Source: an uncultured Sphingomonadaceae bacterium
Lineage (GTDB): Bacteria > Pseudomonadota > Alphaproteobacteria > Sphingomonadales > Sphingomonadaceae
DNA length: 64,000 nt
Assembly (NCBI GenBank): GCA_947493195.1
Contig: CANLQG010000003.1
Location: 406,846 to 470,845 of the forward strand
Direction of reading: 5' to 3'
Under the pieces are notes generated by a model, which was not told where the DNA came from, did no database searches, and saw only the letters and a program-made list of their open reading frames with translations. Position 1 is the first letter of the stretch, and every line of letters begins with the position of its first letter. The translations under genes were made by a program, and so were the position numbers. Positions 7,018 through 17,461 of this stretch are shown here, one piece after another.

Positions 7018-8297
7018 CAGTCGAGCAGGAAGTCCGGCACGCGCTCTGCGTCCATGATGGCGTCGGCGGGAATACGTTCGGCCACCACGGCGAACTGTTC
7101 GCCGTCTACCAGCACTTCGGGCACGAAACCGCGCGAGTTGTAGCTGCTGGCCATGGTTGCGCCATAGGCGCCGGCAGTGCGGAACACCGCCAGTTCGCCA
7201 GATTGCAGCGCGTCGATCTCGCGGTCGGTAGCGAAGGTGTCGCCCGTTTCGCAGATCGGGCCGACGATGTTGGCGACCATCCTGTTGCCCGTTGGCGATA
7301 CCGCGTCGAAATCGTGCCAGGCACCGTACATCGCTGGGCGAGCGAGATCATTCATCGCCGCATCGACGATGACGAACGGCGGGCCGTTGCCGCCACGCTT
7401 CACGCGCACCACGCGGGTAAGCAGGACCCCGGCATTGCCAGCAATCACGCGCCCCGGCTCGAATGTCAGGTGAACATCCCAACCCTCGGTGGCGCGCGCC
7501 ACCATTGCGCCGTAGTCTGCGGGGCTGGGCGGGTTTTCGCTCGCCTTGTAGGGCACACCCAGCCCGCCACCCAGATCGACATGCGTGATCGTGTAGCCAT
7601 CGGCGCGCAGGTCCTGCACCAGCTTGCCAACCTTGGCAAAGGCGGTTTCCAGCGGTTCCAGATCGAGCAACTGGCTGCCGATATGTACCGCCACACCGCG
7701 CAGGTTCAGGCCCGGCAACCTCGCCAGATCGCCGAAAACTTCCCGCGCGCGGACCAGCGGGATGCCGAACTTGTTTTCGGCCCGGCCGGTGGAAATCTTC
7801 TCGTGCGTCTTGGCATCGACATCGGGGTTGATGCGCAAGGTGGCTTGCGCCTCCAGACCCTGGTCCGCAGCCAGTTCGGCAAGTTCCCGCCCCTCTTCGG
7901 AGGACTCGATGTTGAACTGGCCGATGGCCTTCTCCAGCCCCAGTTGCAGTTCACCCCGTGTCTTGCCGACGCCGGAAAAGACGATCTTTTCCGCCGGAAT
8001 GCCCGCGGTCAGCGCCCGCACCAGTTCTCCGCCGGAGACCACATCTGCGCCAAAGCCCTGGCGGCCCAGCACTTTCAGCACCGCGACATTGGGGTTGGAT
8101 TTCACGGCAAAGGCTATCAGCGGTTCCCTGCCCGATGCCTTTACGACCGGCTCCAGCCCGTCACGGAAAACGCGCGCGTGGCGTTCAAGGGTCGCGCGGG
8201 AATATACGTAAACAGGCGTGCCTACGTCCTGCGCGATGCGCGACAGTGGCACGTCCTCCGCATGGAGTTCGCCGTTCCTGAGCTGGAAATGGTCCAC
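7017..8297 (-). CDS. lysA: Diaminopimelate decarboxylase
   Basis: PLP-dependent enzyme converting meso-diaminopimelate to lysine, the last step of lysine synthesis. The 426-residue length fits. AFAVKSNPN carries the PLP-binding lysine; HIGSQL, GGGLGVPY and the PICETGD motif with the active-site Cys are all present. The gene starts with GTG at 8297, 15 bases after the small lipoprotein gene, and ends overlapping the siroheme synthase start. It belongs to the argH-lipoprotein-lysA arrangement common in alphaproteobacteria. Nothing unusual in the sequence. Confidence 0.97.
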   Translation of the reverse strand: MDHFQLRNGELHAEDVPLSRIAQDVGTPVYVYSRATLERHARVFRDGLEPVVKASGREPLIAFAVKSNPNVAVLKVLGRQGFGADVVSGGELVRALTAGIPAEKIVFSGVGKTRGELQLGLEKAIGQFNIESSEEGRELAELAADQGLEAQATLRINPDVDAKTHEKISTGRAENKFGIPLVRAREVFGDLARLPGLNLRGVAVHIGSQLLDLEPLETAFAKVGKLVQDLRADGYTITHVDLGGGLGVPYKASENPPSPADYGAMVARATEGWDVHLTFEPGRVIAGNAGVLLTRVVRVKRGGNGPPFVIVDAAMNDLARPAMYGAWHDFDAVSPTGNRMVANIVGPICETGDTFATDREIDALQSGELAVFRTAGAYGATMASSYNSRGFVPEVLVDGEQFAVVAERIPADAIMDAERVPDFLLD

Positions 8298-8312
8298 TTG
8301 AATTCAGTCCGA

Positions 8313-8548
8313 TCAAAATTCCGGAGGGAGATCGAAGGGATCGTCCTCGCGCTCCTCGCTCTCGCGGCGCAATTCCACGCTGCGCTCGGGCGCAGCCTGC
8401 GGATCGAGCTCGAGCAATTCCTCTGCATCGAGCGGTTCTGCAGCCCCATAAGGTACCGGCGGCAGGGTTTCGCCCGCAGCAGGCTCGAGATCGGCAGTCT
8501 GGGCGCAGGCACTCAGTGCGAGTGCCGGCAGGAGCAACAAAAAGCGCT

Positions 8549-8552
<4 letters not shown>
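8313..8552 (-). CDS. Small lipoprotein between argH and lysA (LptM-position)
   Basis: A 79-residue predicted lipoprotein: basic start, hydrophobic helix and lipobox LSAC with Cys16. The mature part is acidic and rich in Pro and Glu and ends DPFDLPPEF. The ATG overlaps the argH stop as ATGA. In many proteobacteria the gene next to lysA is LptM (YifL), which assists LptD maturation; that protein has a characteristic GCGxKGPLxxP start of the mature chain, which is not seen here. It may be a diverged functional equivalent or an unrelated lipoprotein; only position supports LptM. Confidence 0.82.
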
Positions 8553-9925
<1,373 letters not shown>

Positions 9926-9944
9926 TGCATTGGAGGATGTATCC

Positions 9945-10550
9945 TTGGCCAATTCGCGCCCGTTCCTGATCTGCCTTGCCGCCGGTGCGGCCCTGTCTCT
10001 TGGCGCGTGCGATAACGGTGCGGAGGATGTGGCGCAAGAAAACGTGAGCGCGCCGGACCCAAGCGAAACTATCGAACTGACCGGCGCGATGGACCGCAGC
10101 TTCGCAGGCGAGACCATTCCCGAAGTGACCGTGGTCAACCCCGATGGCGAGGAACTGCTGCTGTCCGATGTGGGCGAACCGGTGCTGTTGAACCTGTGGG
10201 CAACCTGGTGCGCACCGTGTGTGGTGGAAATGCCGCTGCTCGATGAACTCGCCGCCGATCTGGAAGGCCAGGTGCGCGTGGTCACCGTGAGCGAGGACAT
10301 GCGCGGGGCGCAGGTGGTGGAACCGTTCTTTGCCGAGCGTGACCTGCCCAACCTGCCGCAGTGGCTGGATCCCGATAACGAACTGGCTTTCACGTTCGGG
10401 GGCGGCCCGGTGCTGCCGCTGACAGTGCTTTACGATGGCGAGGGTAACGAACTGTGGCGTGTAATCGGGGCCTACGACTGGGGCACCGAAGAAGCCCGCG
10501 CGCAGGTACTCGATGCGCTGGCGGAAGCGAGCGCAGACAGCGATTCGTAA
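9945..10550 (+). CDS. TlpA-like thioredoxin-fold lipoprotein
   Basis: Predicted membrane-anchored periplasmic thiol:disulfide protein of the TlpA/ResA type, 201 residues. A TTG start at 9945 lies eight bases after GGAGG and gives a lipoprotein signal ending LSLGAC with Cys22. The thioredoxin domain has the active site WATWCAPC (Cys89 and Cys92) and a cis-Pro region at VLPLTVLY. Such proteins reduce or oxidise apocytochrome or other exported thiols. The gene is divergent from argH and its last 79 bases overlap the 3' end of the FAD monooxygenase gene on the other strand. Confidence 0.88.
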   Translation: MANSRPFLICLAAGAALSLGACDNGAEDVAQENVSAPDPSETIELTGAMDRSFAGETIPEVTVVNPDGEELLLSDVGEPVLLNLWATWCAPCVVEMPLLDELAADLEGQVRVVTVSEDMRGAQVVEPFFAERDLPNLPQWLDPDNELAFTFGGGPVLPLTVLYDGEGNELWRVIGAYDWGTEEARAQVLDALAEASADSDS

Positions 10551-11734
10551 TCCGGCGGCGCCAAGCCCAACTTCTGCAGCGGCGCCCCGGCCAGCCCGGC
10601 CAGTGTAACAGCCTTCAATCGCGGACCGGGAGTGATGCGCGAACCGGGCGCCATGAAATGATCACGGAAAATCGCAGGCCACGGCGAATCGGACTGGAAC
10701 GGCGGCGTGAACCACCGGGTCAGCCACTGGTAGAGCTTCACGTGCCCGGCGCGCAGCTTCAGGAACCGGGCAAGCGCGACCTCGATGGTTTCCGCTCGGT
10801 CTAAGGCCGTTGCCAGTCCGTAGGCATCGAGCAGCGCCATGTTGGCGCCCTGCCCCAGCTGCGGGCTTGCCGCGTGCCAGGCGTCACCAATGTGGACGAT
10901 CCGATCACCTGTCGGCGCTTTCGTGGTGCGGTGCGCGTAGCGGGCAAAGGTAAGCTGCGCCGGATCGGTGAATTGGCCCACAAGGTGCTCGCATTCGGGC
11001 CACAGGGCGCACACCTCATCCCGCCATCCAGCACGACCGCGATCCTGCCATTGCTCGAAATGCTCACCCTTCAGCGACCAGAAGAAGGCAGCGCGCCCCT
11101 CTCCAACGGACAGCAGACCGACCATCTGCTCCGCCCGCGCATAGCGCTGCTCCAGCAGGCGGGGACGAAACGGGCCTTTTGCGGGCCAGTCGATCGTGGC
11201 CCACAGCGCGCCATAGGGCAGGTACTGCGGCGGTTTGGGCACCAGCCGCGACCCCAGACCGGCAGCGTCGATCACCAGGTCATGCGGCGGGGAGGTGGTG
11301 CCGTCGGCAAAGGCCAGGCGGCGCTTTTCGCCTTCCGGCCTGCTCGCTTCGACATCGTGCCCGGTAGCGACCGCAATTTTCGCTGACCCTACGGCTTCGT
11401 AGAGGATGCCGAACAGGCTGGCGCGGTGGATACCAAGCCCGAACGCGCCGGGCATCGCGAGATGGCGATACTCAGCCTCGAGCACCCGCTCGCCCTCGGT
11501 GTTCAAGCCAAGCAAAGCATCGATCGGCGCGCCGCTTTGCACCGCCCGCTCCGCAAGGCCCAACGCTGCGAACACGGCAAGGCCCGTCGGTTGGATCATC
11601 AGGCCGGAACCCACGGGGCGCGGCGCCTCGAAGCGTTCGTAAAGCGTGATGTGGTGCCCCTGCCGGTGCAGCAACAGGGCCGCAGCCAGTCCCGATATCC
11701 CGCAACCGACGATGGCAATTTCCAGCGGACGCAT
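10472..11734 (-). CDS. FAD-dependent monooxygenase
   Basis: Class A flavoprotein monooxygenase-like protein (FAD_binding_3 type). The N-terminal IVGCGISGLAAALLLHRQG is the GxGxxG dinucleotide-binding fold, and IGDAWHAASPQLGQGANMA is the second FAD motif with its GD and the P-x-x-GQG helix. The substrate cannot be predicted. ATG at 11734 follows GGGAAGGGGAAAG; an upstream in-frame TTG is possible. The 3' end runs 79 bases into the oppositely oriented TlpA-like gene. The last 30 residues are Ala/Ser-rich, which partly reflects coding over the TlpA gene end. It could also act as a geranylgeranyl-reductase-like oxidoreductase. Confidence 0.83.
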   Translation of the reverse strand: MRPLEIAIVGCGISGLAAALLLHRQGHHITLYERFEAPRPVGSGLMIQPTGLAVFAALGLAERAVQSGAPIDALLGLNTEGERVLEAEYRHLAMPGAFGLGIHRASLFGILYEAVGSAKIAVATGHDVEASRPEGEKRRLAFADGTTSPPHDLVIDAAGLGSRLVPKPPQYLPYGALWATIDWPAKGPFRPRLLEQRYARAEQMVGLLSVGEGRAAFFWSLKGEHFEQWQDRGRAGWRDEVCALWPECEHLVGQFTDPAQLTFARYAHRTTKAPTGDRIVHIGDAWHAASPQLGQGANMALLDAYGLATALDRAETIEVALARFLKLRAGHVKLYQWLTRWFTPPFQSDSPWPAIFRDHFMAPGSRITPGPRLKAVTLAGLAGAPLQKLGLAPPDYESLSALASASASSTCARASSVPQS

Positions 11735-11806
11735 CTTTCCCCTTCCCAATCGTCATAACCTTACGCTAAGGGCCGCGCGCTACAAGCAAGTAGCACGCTG
11801 GTGTTG

Positions 11807-11882
11807 GGGCGATTAGCTCAGTTGGTAGAGCATCTCGTTTACACCGAGAGGGTCGGCGGTTCGAGCCCGTCATCGCCCACCA
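11807..11882 (+). tRNA. tRNA-Val (anticodon TAC)
   Basis: A 76-base cloverleaf with the CCA end encoded. The acceptor arms GGGCGAT and ATCGCCC pair perfectly. The D arm contains AGCTCAGTTGGTAGAGC, the anticodon stem CTCG/CGAG encloses loop TTTACAC with anticodon TAC (valine), and the T arm has GGTTCGAGCCC. No integrase or duplicated tRNA end is seen nearby, so this is not an occupied attachment site in this window. Confidence 0.97.
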
Positions 11883-11937
11883 GTTTTCACGCAAGGGCAC
11901 TGGCCTAGGCCCCGACTCGCCGCTAACGCCTGCGGCC

Positions 11938-12918
11938 ATGCGTGATGCCTCCATCCTTGTTCTTGCCACCGGCGGCACGATTGCCGGTCAGGCCGGCAAA
12001 GCCACGCGGCGCGACTATCGCCCGGGCCAGATCGATATTGCCGATTTTCTCACCGAATTCGCCGCGCTGGGGGTCAAGGCTCGGCTCGAGGGACGACAGG
12101 TGGCGAACATCGATTCGGCCAACATTGGCCCCGCCATCTGGCGCGACCTGCACGAGAGCATCTGCGCCGCGATGGACGATCCCGATTGCGACGCGGTGAT
12201 CATCACCCACGGTACCGACACGGCCGAGGAAACCGCCTTCCTGCTCGACCTGACGCTGCCTACTGCCAAGCCCGTCGTGCTTGTCGGTGCGATGCGTCCT
12301 GCCGATGCCGTGGGCAGCGACGGACTGCGTAATTTCGCCACGGCCGTGCGCGTGGCCGCCGATGGAGAGGCGCGCGGTCGCGGCGTGCTGCTGGTGATGG
12401 GTGACCAGGTTCTGTCCGCCCGCGATGCCCGCAAGGCGAGGACGACCGGCTCAAACGCGTTCGAAGGCTTCCCGCGCGGTGCGGTGGCCTTGGCAACACC
12501 GGCTTCGCTCGACTGGTTGCAGGGACAATGGCGGCTGGACGAGCCCGCCCGCTGGCGCTTCCCGCGCGAGTTTCCGGAAGTGCCGATCCTGCATTGCCAT
12601 GCCGGGCAGACCGGTGACAGTGTGCATCAGCTTGTGAAGGCGGGCGCCCGGGGCATCGTGCTGGCGGGCCTGGGTGATGGCAATGCGCCGGACACCGTTC
12701 GCCAGGCGCTGGCGGAGGCGGCAGATGAAGGGATCTTGGTCGTGCGGGCGACGAGAGTGGACGAAGGCCTGGTGGACCGGGGGTCGGACGATGACATCAA
12801 CGGGTTCGTGGCCGCGCGTGCGCTGGGACCGGCGAAGGCCCGCATTCTAGTCCAGGTGCTGATCGCGAACGGAGTAACCGAACCCGCATTGGTTCAGGAA
12901 GCTTTCGGCAGGCGGTAG
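11938..12918 (+). CDS. L-asparaginase
   Basis: Hydrolyses asparagine to aspartate and ammonia. The 326-residue protein starts with LVLATGGTIAG, containing the first catalytic Thr, and has ITHGTDTAEETAF, containing the second Thr-Asp pair; both signatures of the bacterial L-asparaginase family are intact. No signal peptide is visible, which suggests a cytoplasmic enzyme. The ATG at 11938 has no strong ribosome binding site, but the first catalytic motif begins only nine residues later, so a shorter form is unlikely. It follows tRNA-Val and ends 23 bases before the convergent regulator gene. Confidence 0.93.
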   Translation: MRDASILVLATGGTIAGQAGKATRRDYRPGQIDIADFLTEFAALGVKARLEGRQVANIDSANIGPAIWRDLHESICAAMDDPDCDAVIITHGTDTAEETAFLLDLTLPTAKPVVLVGAMRPADAVGSDGLRNFATAVRVAADGEARGRGVLLVMGDQVLSARDARKARTTGSNAFEGFPRGAVALATPASLDWLQGQWRLDEPARWRFPREFPEVPILHCHAGQTGDSVHQLVKAGARGIVLAGLGDGNAPDTVRQALAEAADEGILVVRATRVDEGLVDRGSDDDINGFVAARALGPAKARILVQVLIANGVTEPALVQEAFGRR

Positions 12919-12941
12919 AAACCCTCGTTAATACTGGCGCG

Positions 12942-13952
12942 CTAGACTAGCGCCGCTGCGTCGCGCCCCAGTTCCGCAAAATAGCGCGCCATGCCATCGG
13001 CGGCCTTGTCCGACAGGCGAATGAAGGCCCGGCGGCGGTCGCAGTCATCCTCCACCCGTTCGAACAGCCCCGCCTCGGTCATCTGCCCGATCCAGCGCAG
13101 CGCCGTGGTGGGCGGCACTCCCGATGCGATGCACAGCGAGGTAACCGAAACCCGAGCATGCTCAACGCGCGCCGCGGTCAGGTCCAGCAGCATATCCCAC
13201 GCAGGATCGGCAAACAGTTCGGCATCCATGAAGCGGGCACGCAGCCTGCGTGCGGTGATGATCTTGCGAACCAGCGTTGCGCTGGGCAGTGCAGGGCGGC
13301 TCTTGCGTTGCGGCACTTTGGCCTGCTGCCGCTCCATTCCGGGCGCGCAGTAGGTATCGACGGGACTCTCGAAGCGGAAGGCGCTGTTCCCACCGACCGG
13401 TGCATCCTGCCCCCACTGGTCGCCACCTGCCTTGCGGTCGATGCGATCGAGTCGCTCGGCAATCTTACCGACCTGTTCGGTAAGGCGCAGCAGGGCCAGA
13501 CGATCCGTCTCCGACAGTTCGCGCAGACGCAACCTGGGCAGTTCGGCAAGCATTCGGCCAAGGGCGCTCACACGTTCCGCCCGCGTCGGGTCGACGAGGA
13601 TCTGTGCATGGCTTTCGGCGCAGGCTCCGAAGATGTCCTCCAGCCCTTCCCGCGATGTGGAAACGATCAGCTTGCCGCCAGCATGCGCCACCCGGCTATC
13701 CAGCCTGGCGAGCGCTGCCATCGAAGCGACATCGGGACGCGGGCAATCGACCAGCGCCAGGTCTCCCAGCGCGCGGGCATCACCCGCCAGGAGTTCGTCC
13801 AGCGTTCCGCTCTCCCGCGTGGAGAAGCCAGCCGCCTCGACATCTTCCTGCAGCAGCAGGCGAATGTCGGAACTGTCACCGAAAATGGAAACAGCGAGCG
13901 GCAAGCCCGCCGAATCCGCCGCCATTTCGTACGCGAAATCGACCTCTCCCAC
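12942..13952 (-). CDS. Regulator with receiver-like N-terminus and MarR-like winged helix
   Basis: A 336-residue protein starting with GTG at 13952. Residues about 15-130 look like a degenerate receiver/Rossmann-type domain (LPLAVSIFGDSSDIRLLLQE, then GDLALVDCPRPD and GGKLIVSTS), which could bind a signal. A low-complexity linker follows. Residues about 245-330 form a MarR-type winged helix, with SVTSLCIASGVPPTTALRWI as the recognition region and DDCDRRRAFIRLS as the wing. This architecture is not one I can name. It stands alone, convergent with asparaginase, and downstream of purA on the same strand. The inverted repeat at its start suggests autoregulation. Confidence 0.75.
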   Translation of the reverse strand: MGEVDFAYEMAADSAGLPLAVSIFGDSSDIRLLLQEDVEAAGFSTRESGTLDELLAGDARALGDLALVDCPRPDVASMAALARLDSRVAHAGGKLIVSTSREGLEDIFGACAESHAQILVDPTRAERVSALGRMLAELPRLRLRELSETDRLALLRLTEQVGKIAERLDRIDRKAGGDQWGQDAPVGGNSAFRFESPVDTYCAPGMERQQAKVPQRKSRPALPSATLVRKIITARRLRARFMDAELFADPAWDMLLDLTAARVEHARVSVTSLCIASGVPPTTALRWIGQMTEAGLFERVEDDCDRRRAFIRLSDKAADGMARYFAELGRDAAALV

Positions 13953-13955
13953 TGC

Positions 13956-13982
13956 GTTCTCCCCTGCGAATCAATTGAGAAC
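13956..13982 (-). promoter_or_regulatory. Inverted repeat at the start of the MarR-like regulator gene
   Basis: GTTCTC (13956-13961) and GAGAAC (13977-13982) are perfect six-base arms spaced by 15 bases, immediately before the GTG start and covering the AGGGGAG ribosome binding site. Spacing and position suit an operator for an autoregulating winged-helix dimer, but short arms can occur by chance. Confidence 0.35.
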
Positions 13983-14027
13983 ACAGGTAGAACAAAATGG
14001 GATCAAGTCAAGAATTATGCAGTCAAA

Positions 14028-15317
14028 TCAGTCTGCGAAGGGATCCCGTACCAGGATCGTGTCCTCGCGCTCCGGACTGGTGGAAACGCTCGCCACCGGG
14101 CACTCGATCAGTTCCTCGATGCGGCGGATATACTTGATTGCCTGTGCCGGAAGATCGGCCCAGCTCCGCGCGCCGACGGTGGTGCCCTGCCAGCCTTCGA
14201 ATTCCTCGTAGATCGGCTCCACCGCCGCCTGTGCAGCGGCATGGGCAGGCAGGTAATCGAGAACCTTGTCGCCCAGCCTGTAGCCGGTACAGATGCGAAT
14301 GGTCTCAAACCCGTCGAGCACGTCGATCTTGGTGAGCGCGATGCCGGTCACGCCCGACAGTGCGCAGGTCTGGCGCACCAGCACGGCATCGAACCAGCCG
14401 CAGCGCCGCTTGCGCGCGGTGACGGTGCCGAATTCGTGACCGCGCTCGCCCAGCTTCTGGCCGATCTCGTCTTCCAGCTCGGTCGGGAACGGGCCGCTGC
14501 CAACGCGGGTGGTGTAGGCTTTAACGATGCCAAGGACGAAGCCCGCAGCGCCCGGTCCCATGCCGGTGCCGCTGGCGACCGTGCCGGAAACGGTGTTGGA
14601 ACTGGTGACGAAGGGGTAGGTCCCGTGGTCCACGTCCAGCAGCACGCCCTGTGCTCCTTCGAACAGGATCTTCGCGCCAGCTTTCTTCACTTCGTTCAGG
14701 CGCTTCCATACCGGCTGGGCGAACTGCTGCACGAACGGCGCGATTTCGCGCAACTCGGCCAGCAGCGCCTCGCGATCCACACCGCCCTGGCCGAAACCGG
14801 CACGCAGTGCATCATGGTGCGCGCACAGGCGATCAAGCATCGGGCCGATTTCGTCGAGATGCGCCAGATCGCATACGCGGATCGCGCGGCGGCCGACCTT
14901 GTCTTCATAAGCCGGGCCAATGCCGCGACCTGTGGTGCCGATCTTCCCTGCCCCCGCAGCGCTTTCGCGAAGCCCGTCGAGGTCGCGGTGCAGTGGCAGG
15001 ATCAGCGGGCAATTATCGGCGATACCGAAGTTATCGGGGGTGATCGAAACGCCCTGCCCTTCCAGCTTCTCGATCTCGGATTTCAGCGCCCACGGGTCCA
15101 GCACCACGCCGTTGCCGATGAGCGAAAGCGTGCCGGTGACAATGCCGCTGGGCAGCAAAGAAAGCTTGTAGGTCTGGTCCCCCACCACCAGTGTGTGGCC
15201 GGCGTTGTGGCCGCCCTGAAAACGCACGACGGCATCGGCGCGCGCGGCCAGCCAGTCGACGATCTTGCCCTTGCCTTCATCGCCCCACTGGGCGCCGATC
15301 ACGGTGACATTCGCCAC
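14028..15317 (-). CDS. purA: Adenylosuccinate synthase
   Basis: GTP-dependent first step from IMP to AMP. The 429-residue protein has the N-terminal P-loop [14 protein letters not shown] with catalytic Asp, GGHNAGHT, the IMP-binding [10 protein letters not shown], and the conserved [16 protein letters not shown] and RKRRCGWFD regions. The ATG at 15317 is unambiguous. In related genomes purA is expected to follow hisZ; here an aldo/keto reductase on the opposite strand lies between them. Confidence 0.98.
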   Translation of the reverse strand: MANVTVIGAQWGDEGKGKIVDWLAARADAVVRFQGGHNAGHTLVVGDQTYKLSLLPSGIVTGTLSLIGNGVVLDPWALKSEIEKLEGQGVSITPDNFGIADNCPLILPLHRDLDGLRESAAGAGKIGTTGRGIGPAYEDKVGRRAIRVCDLAHLDEIGPMLDRLCAHHDALRAGFGQGGVDREALLAELREIAPFVQQFAQPVWKRLNEVKKAGAKILFEGAQGVLLDVDHGTYPFVTSSNTVSGTVASGTGMGPGAAGFVLGIVKAYTTRVGSGPFPTELEDEIGQKLGERGHEFGTVTARKRRCGWFDAVLVRQTCALSGVTGIALTKIDVLDGFETIRICTGYRLGDKVLDYLPAHAAAQAAVEPIYEEFEGWQGTTVGARSWADLPAQAIKYIRRIEELIECPVASVSTSPEREDTILVRDPFAD

Positions 15318-15489
15318 TACAAAATCCTTTTCGAGAAAACCCGCCGCGCACTAGGCAATGCTGCGGGAAAGGGCAACACGCGAGGCGCGCTTCGCCGTGT
15401 GATATCGCGATACCCCATAGGCGAAAATCCATGCCTGTTACCCGGAAAGATCGGCTTGCAACTCCGTTGGGTTAGCAAAGGAGAACCTG

Positions 15490-16305
15490 ATGACCGACTA
15501 TCCCACCCTTACTCTCAACGACGATCGCCAGATCCCGCAGCTTGGCTTCGGAACCTACCAGATTCCCGACGGAGACGCCGGCGGTGCCGTGTCCACCGCT
15601 CTCGACGTGGGATACTGGCTGATCGACACCGCTGCGGTCTACGAGAACGAGACCGGCGTCGGCAAAGGCGTTGGCGAGTGGAGCGACATCTTCCTGCAGA
15701 CCAAGGTCTGGAACGACGACCAGGGCCATGACGAGGCGCTGAAGGCTTTCGACAAGAGCCTGGAGCGGCTGGGCCGGGAGCATGTCGACATGCTGCTGAT
15801 CCACTGGCCGTGTCCCGCCAAGGGCAAGTTCGTGGACACGTGGAAAGCGTTCATCGAACTGCGGGACGCCGGCAAGGCCAAGTCCATCGGCGTGTCCAAC
15901 TTCCGCGAGGAAGACCTGAAGCGCATCGTGGATGAAACCGGCGTCACGCCCGCCCTGAACCAGATCGAACTGCATCCCTCGTTCCAGCAGCGCGAACTGC
16001 GCCGCGTGCATGACGAAATGGGCATCGTGACGCAGTGCTGGTCTCCCCTTGGCCAAGGCGAAGGTCTGGGGAACGAGACGATCCAGCGCATCGCCAAGGA
16101 AGCGAATGCACCGGCGTCAGCCGTGATCATTGCATGGCATCTGCAACACGGACTCGCCCCGATCCCCAAGGCCAGCAGTCGCGATCACGCGGAAGCCAAC
16201 TTCAAGGCGCTCGGCCTTACGCTTTCGGACAAGCAGATGGCGGCGATCGACGGGCTTGACCGCGACGACGGGCGTATGGGTCCCGATCCCGCGGAGATGT
16301 GCTGA
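15490..16305 (+). CDS. Aldo/keto reductase
   Basis: NADPH-dependent carbonyl reductase, 271 residues, TIM barrel. The catalytic tetrad is visible: DTAAVYENE (Asp, Tyr), LQTKVWNDD (Lys) and LIHWPCP (His). The GVSNF motif and the C-terminal cofactor loop PIPKASSRDH are also present. It resembles 2,5-diketo-gluconate reductase and methylglyoxal reductase type enzymes; the substrate is not deducible. ATG lies after GGAGAACCTG. The gene sits alone on the plus strand, divergent from purA and convergent with hisZ. Confidence 0.93.
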   Translation: MTDYPTLTLNDDRQIPQLGFGTYQIPDGDAGGAVSTALDVGYWLIDTAAVYENETGVGKGVGEWSDIFLQTKVWNDDQGHDEALKAFDKSLERLGREHVDMLLIHWPCPAKGKFVDTWKAFIELRDAGKAKSIGVSNFREEDLKRIVDETGVTPALNQIELHPSFQQRELRRVHDEMGIVTQCWSPLGQGEGLGNETIQRIAKEANAPASAVIIAWHLQHGLAPIPKASSRDHAEANFKALGLTLSDKQMAAIDGLDRDDGRMGPDPAEMC

Positions 16306-16323
16306 ATCGAAGGGACGGCGGGC

Positions 16324-17436
16324 CTACAGCGCCCTCGCCGTACCGCCATCCAGCACGTGGGTGCAACCCAGCGTTGCCGCATCGTCGCCCTCATCCAGCG
16401 CGGCGACGGTGCGCCAGCCCTCTTCGCGCAGCTTTTGCGCCGCATCCCGGTGGTGGTCCAGTGGGAGGAACAGCAGCGCGCCCAGTTGTTCATTGGCCTT
16501 GACCGCTTCCACCAGCTCTTCCGGATAGAGCGAGAAGCCGGTTGCGGGCTCATCACTGCCGCCGATGCAATATGTTCCGCCGCGCCCGAGCTCGCCCCGA
16601 ACGCCCTCGGCATACAGGGTGAAGCCGAACCAGCTCTGGTATTCGAAGCCGTGGCGTTCGCTCGGGTCGAGGGTCAGCCGCGCACGGCCCTCCACACGCC
16701 GGGCAATCTGGCGCAGCCCGTCGATGCGAGTGCCCAGCACGCCGGTGCTGTCGAGCGCTGCAAGCTTTTCCGCTGCTTCGGGGAAGGCTCCTGTGGCGTG
16801 AATAAGCGGGAGGTACGCCTCTCCGCCCGCTTCGACCAGGCCGCCGGCATCCTTCGTGTCGAGCTCGCGCCGCACGCGCACGCGGGCTTCCGGATCGAGC
16901 GGCAGCGGCCCATCGGCCAGCGTATCCACGAGGTCCGGCAAGGTGAAATCCACCGAGATTCCCCTGGCACCGGCAGCTTCGAGTGCGGCAATTGCCAGTT
17001 CCACAACCTCCGCCGCAGCCGCCACGGTATCGCGGCCGATCAATTCGGCACCGATCTGAAGGTTTTCGCGGCGCGGTTCCAGTGTGGTGCCGGTAATGCG
17101 CGCTACCTGTCCGGCGTAGCACAGGCGCAGGGGCCGCGGCGCCTCGGCAAGCCCGGTTGCGGCGATGCGACCGACCTGCACGGTCATGTCGGCGCGAAGT
17201 GCCAGCGTGCGCAGCGACCTTGGATCGACGAAGCGGAACATGTGCCGGGTCATCACGCCGGTCATCCGCCGCGCCATCGATTGTTCGAATTCCACAAGCG
17301 GCGGGCGCACACGGTCATAACCGTGCGCGCCCATCACCCCCAACATGGCGCGTTCGATACGGGTGGCCGCTGCCGCGCTTTGCGGCAGGCGGTCCTCCAG
17401 CCCTTCGGGAAGCAAGTCCTGTGTTGGATCGGTCAT
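16324..17436 (-). CDS. hisZ: ATP phosphoribosyltransferase regulatory subunit
   Basis: HisRS-like paralogue that pairs with the short form of HisG for the first step of histidine synthesis. The 370-residue protein has class II synthetase-like motifs (FRFVDPRS, LRLCYAGQVARI, QIGAELIG) but is shorter than HisRS and lacks an anticodon-binding domain, which argues for HisZ. hisG is not in the window. It is 25 bases downstream of serA on the same strand and is probably cotranscribed with it. Length and motif spacing look normal. Confidence 0.9.
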   Translation of the reverse strand: MTDPTQDLLPEGLEDRLPQSAAAATRIERAMLGVMGAHGYDRVRPPLVEFEQSMARRMTGVMTRHMFRFVDPRSLRTLALRADMTVQVGRIAATGLAEAPRPLRLCYAGQVARITGTTLEPRRENLQIGAELIGRDTVAAAAEVVELAIAALEAAGARGISVDFTLPDLVDTLADGPLPLDPEARVRVRRELDTKDAGGLVEAGGEAYLPLIHATGAFPEAAEKLAALDSTGVLGTRIDGLRQIARRVEGRARLTLDPSERHGFEYQSWFGFTLYAEGVRGELGRGGTYCIGGSDEPATGFSLYPEELVEAVKANEQLGALLFLPLDHHRDAAQKLREEGWRTVAALDEGDDAATLGCTHVLDGGTARAL

Positions 17437-17461
17437 GCCGGCTCCCCTAGGGCCAGTTTCG

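Noticed and set aside
11807..11882. tRNA-Val as a possible integration site of a genomic island
   Set aside because: No integrase, direct repeat of the tRNA end or foreign genes lie next to it; the flanking genes are metabolic.
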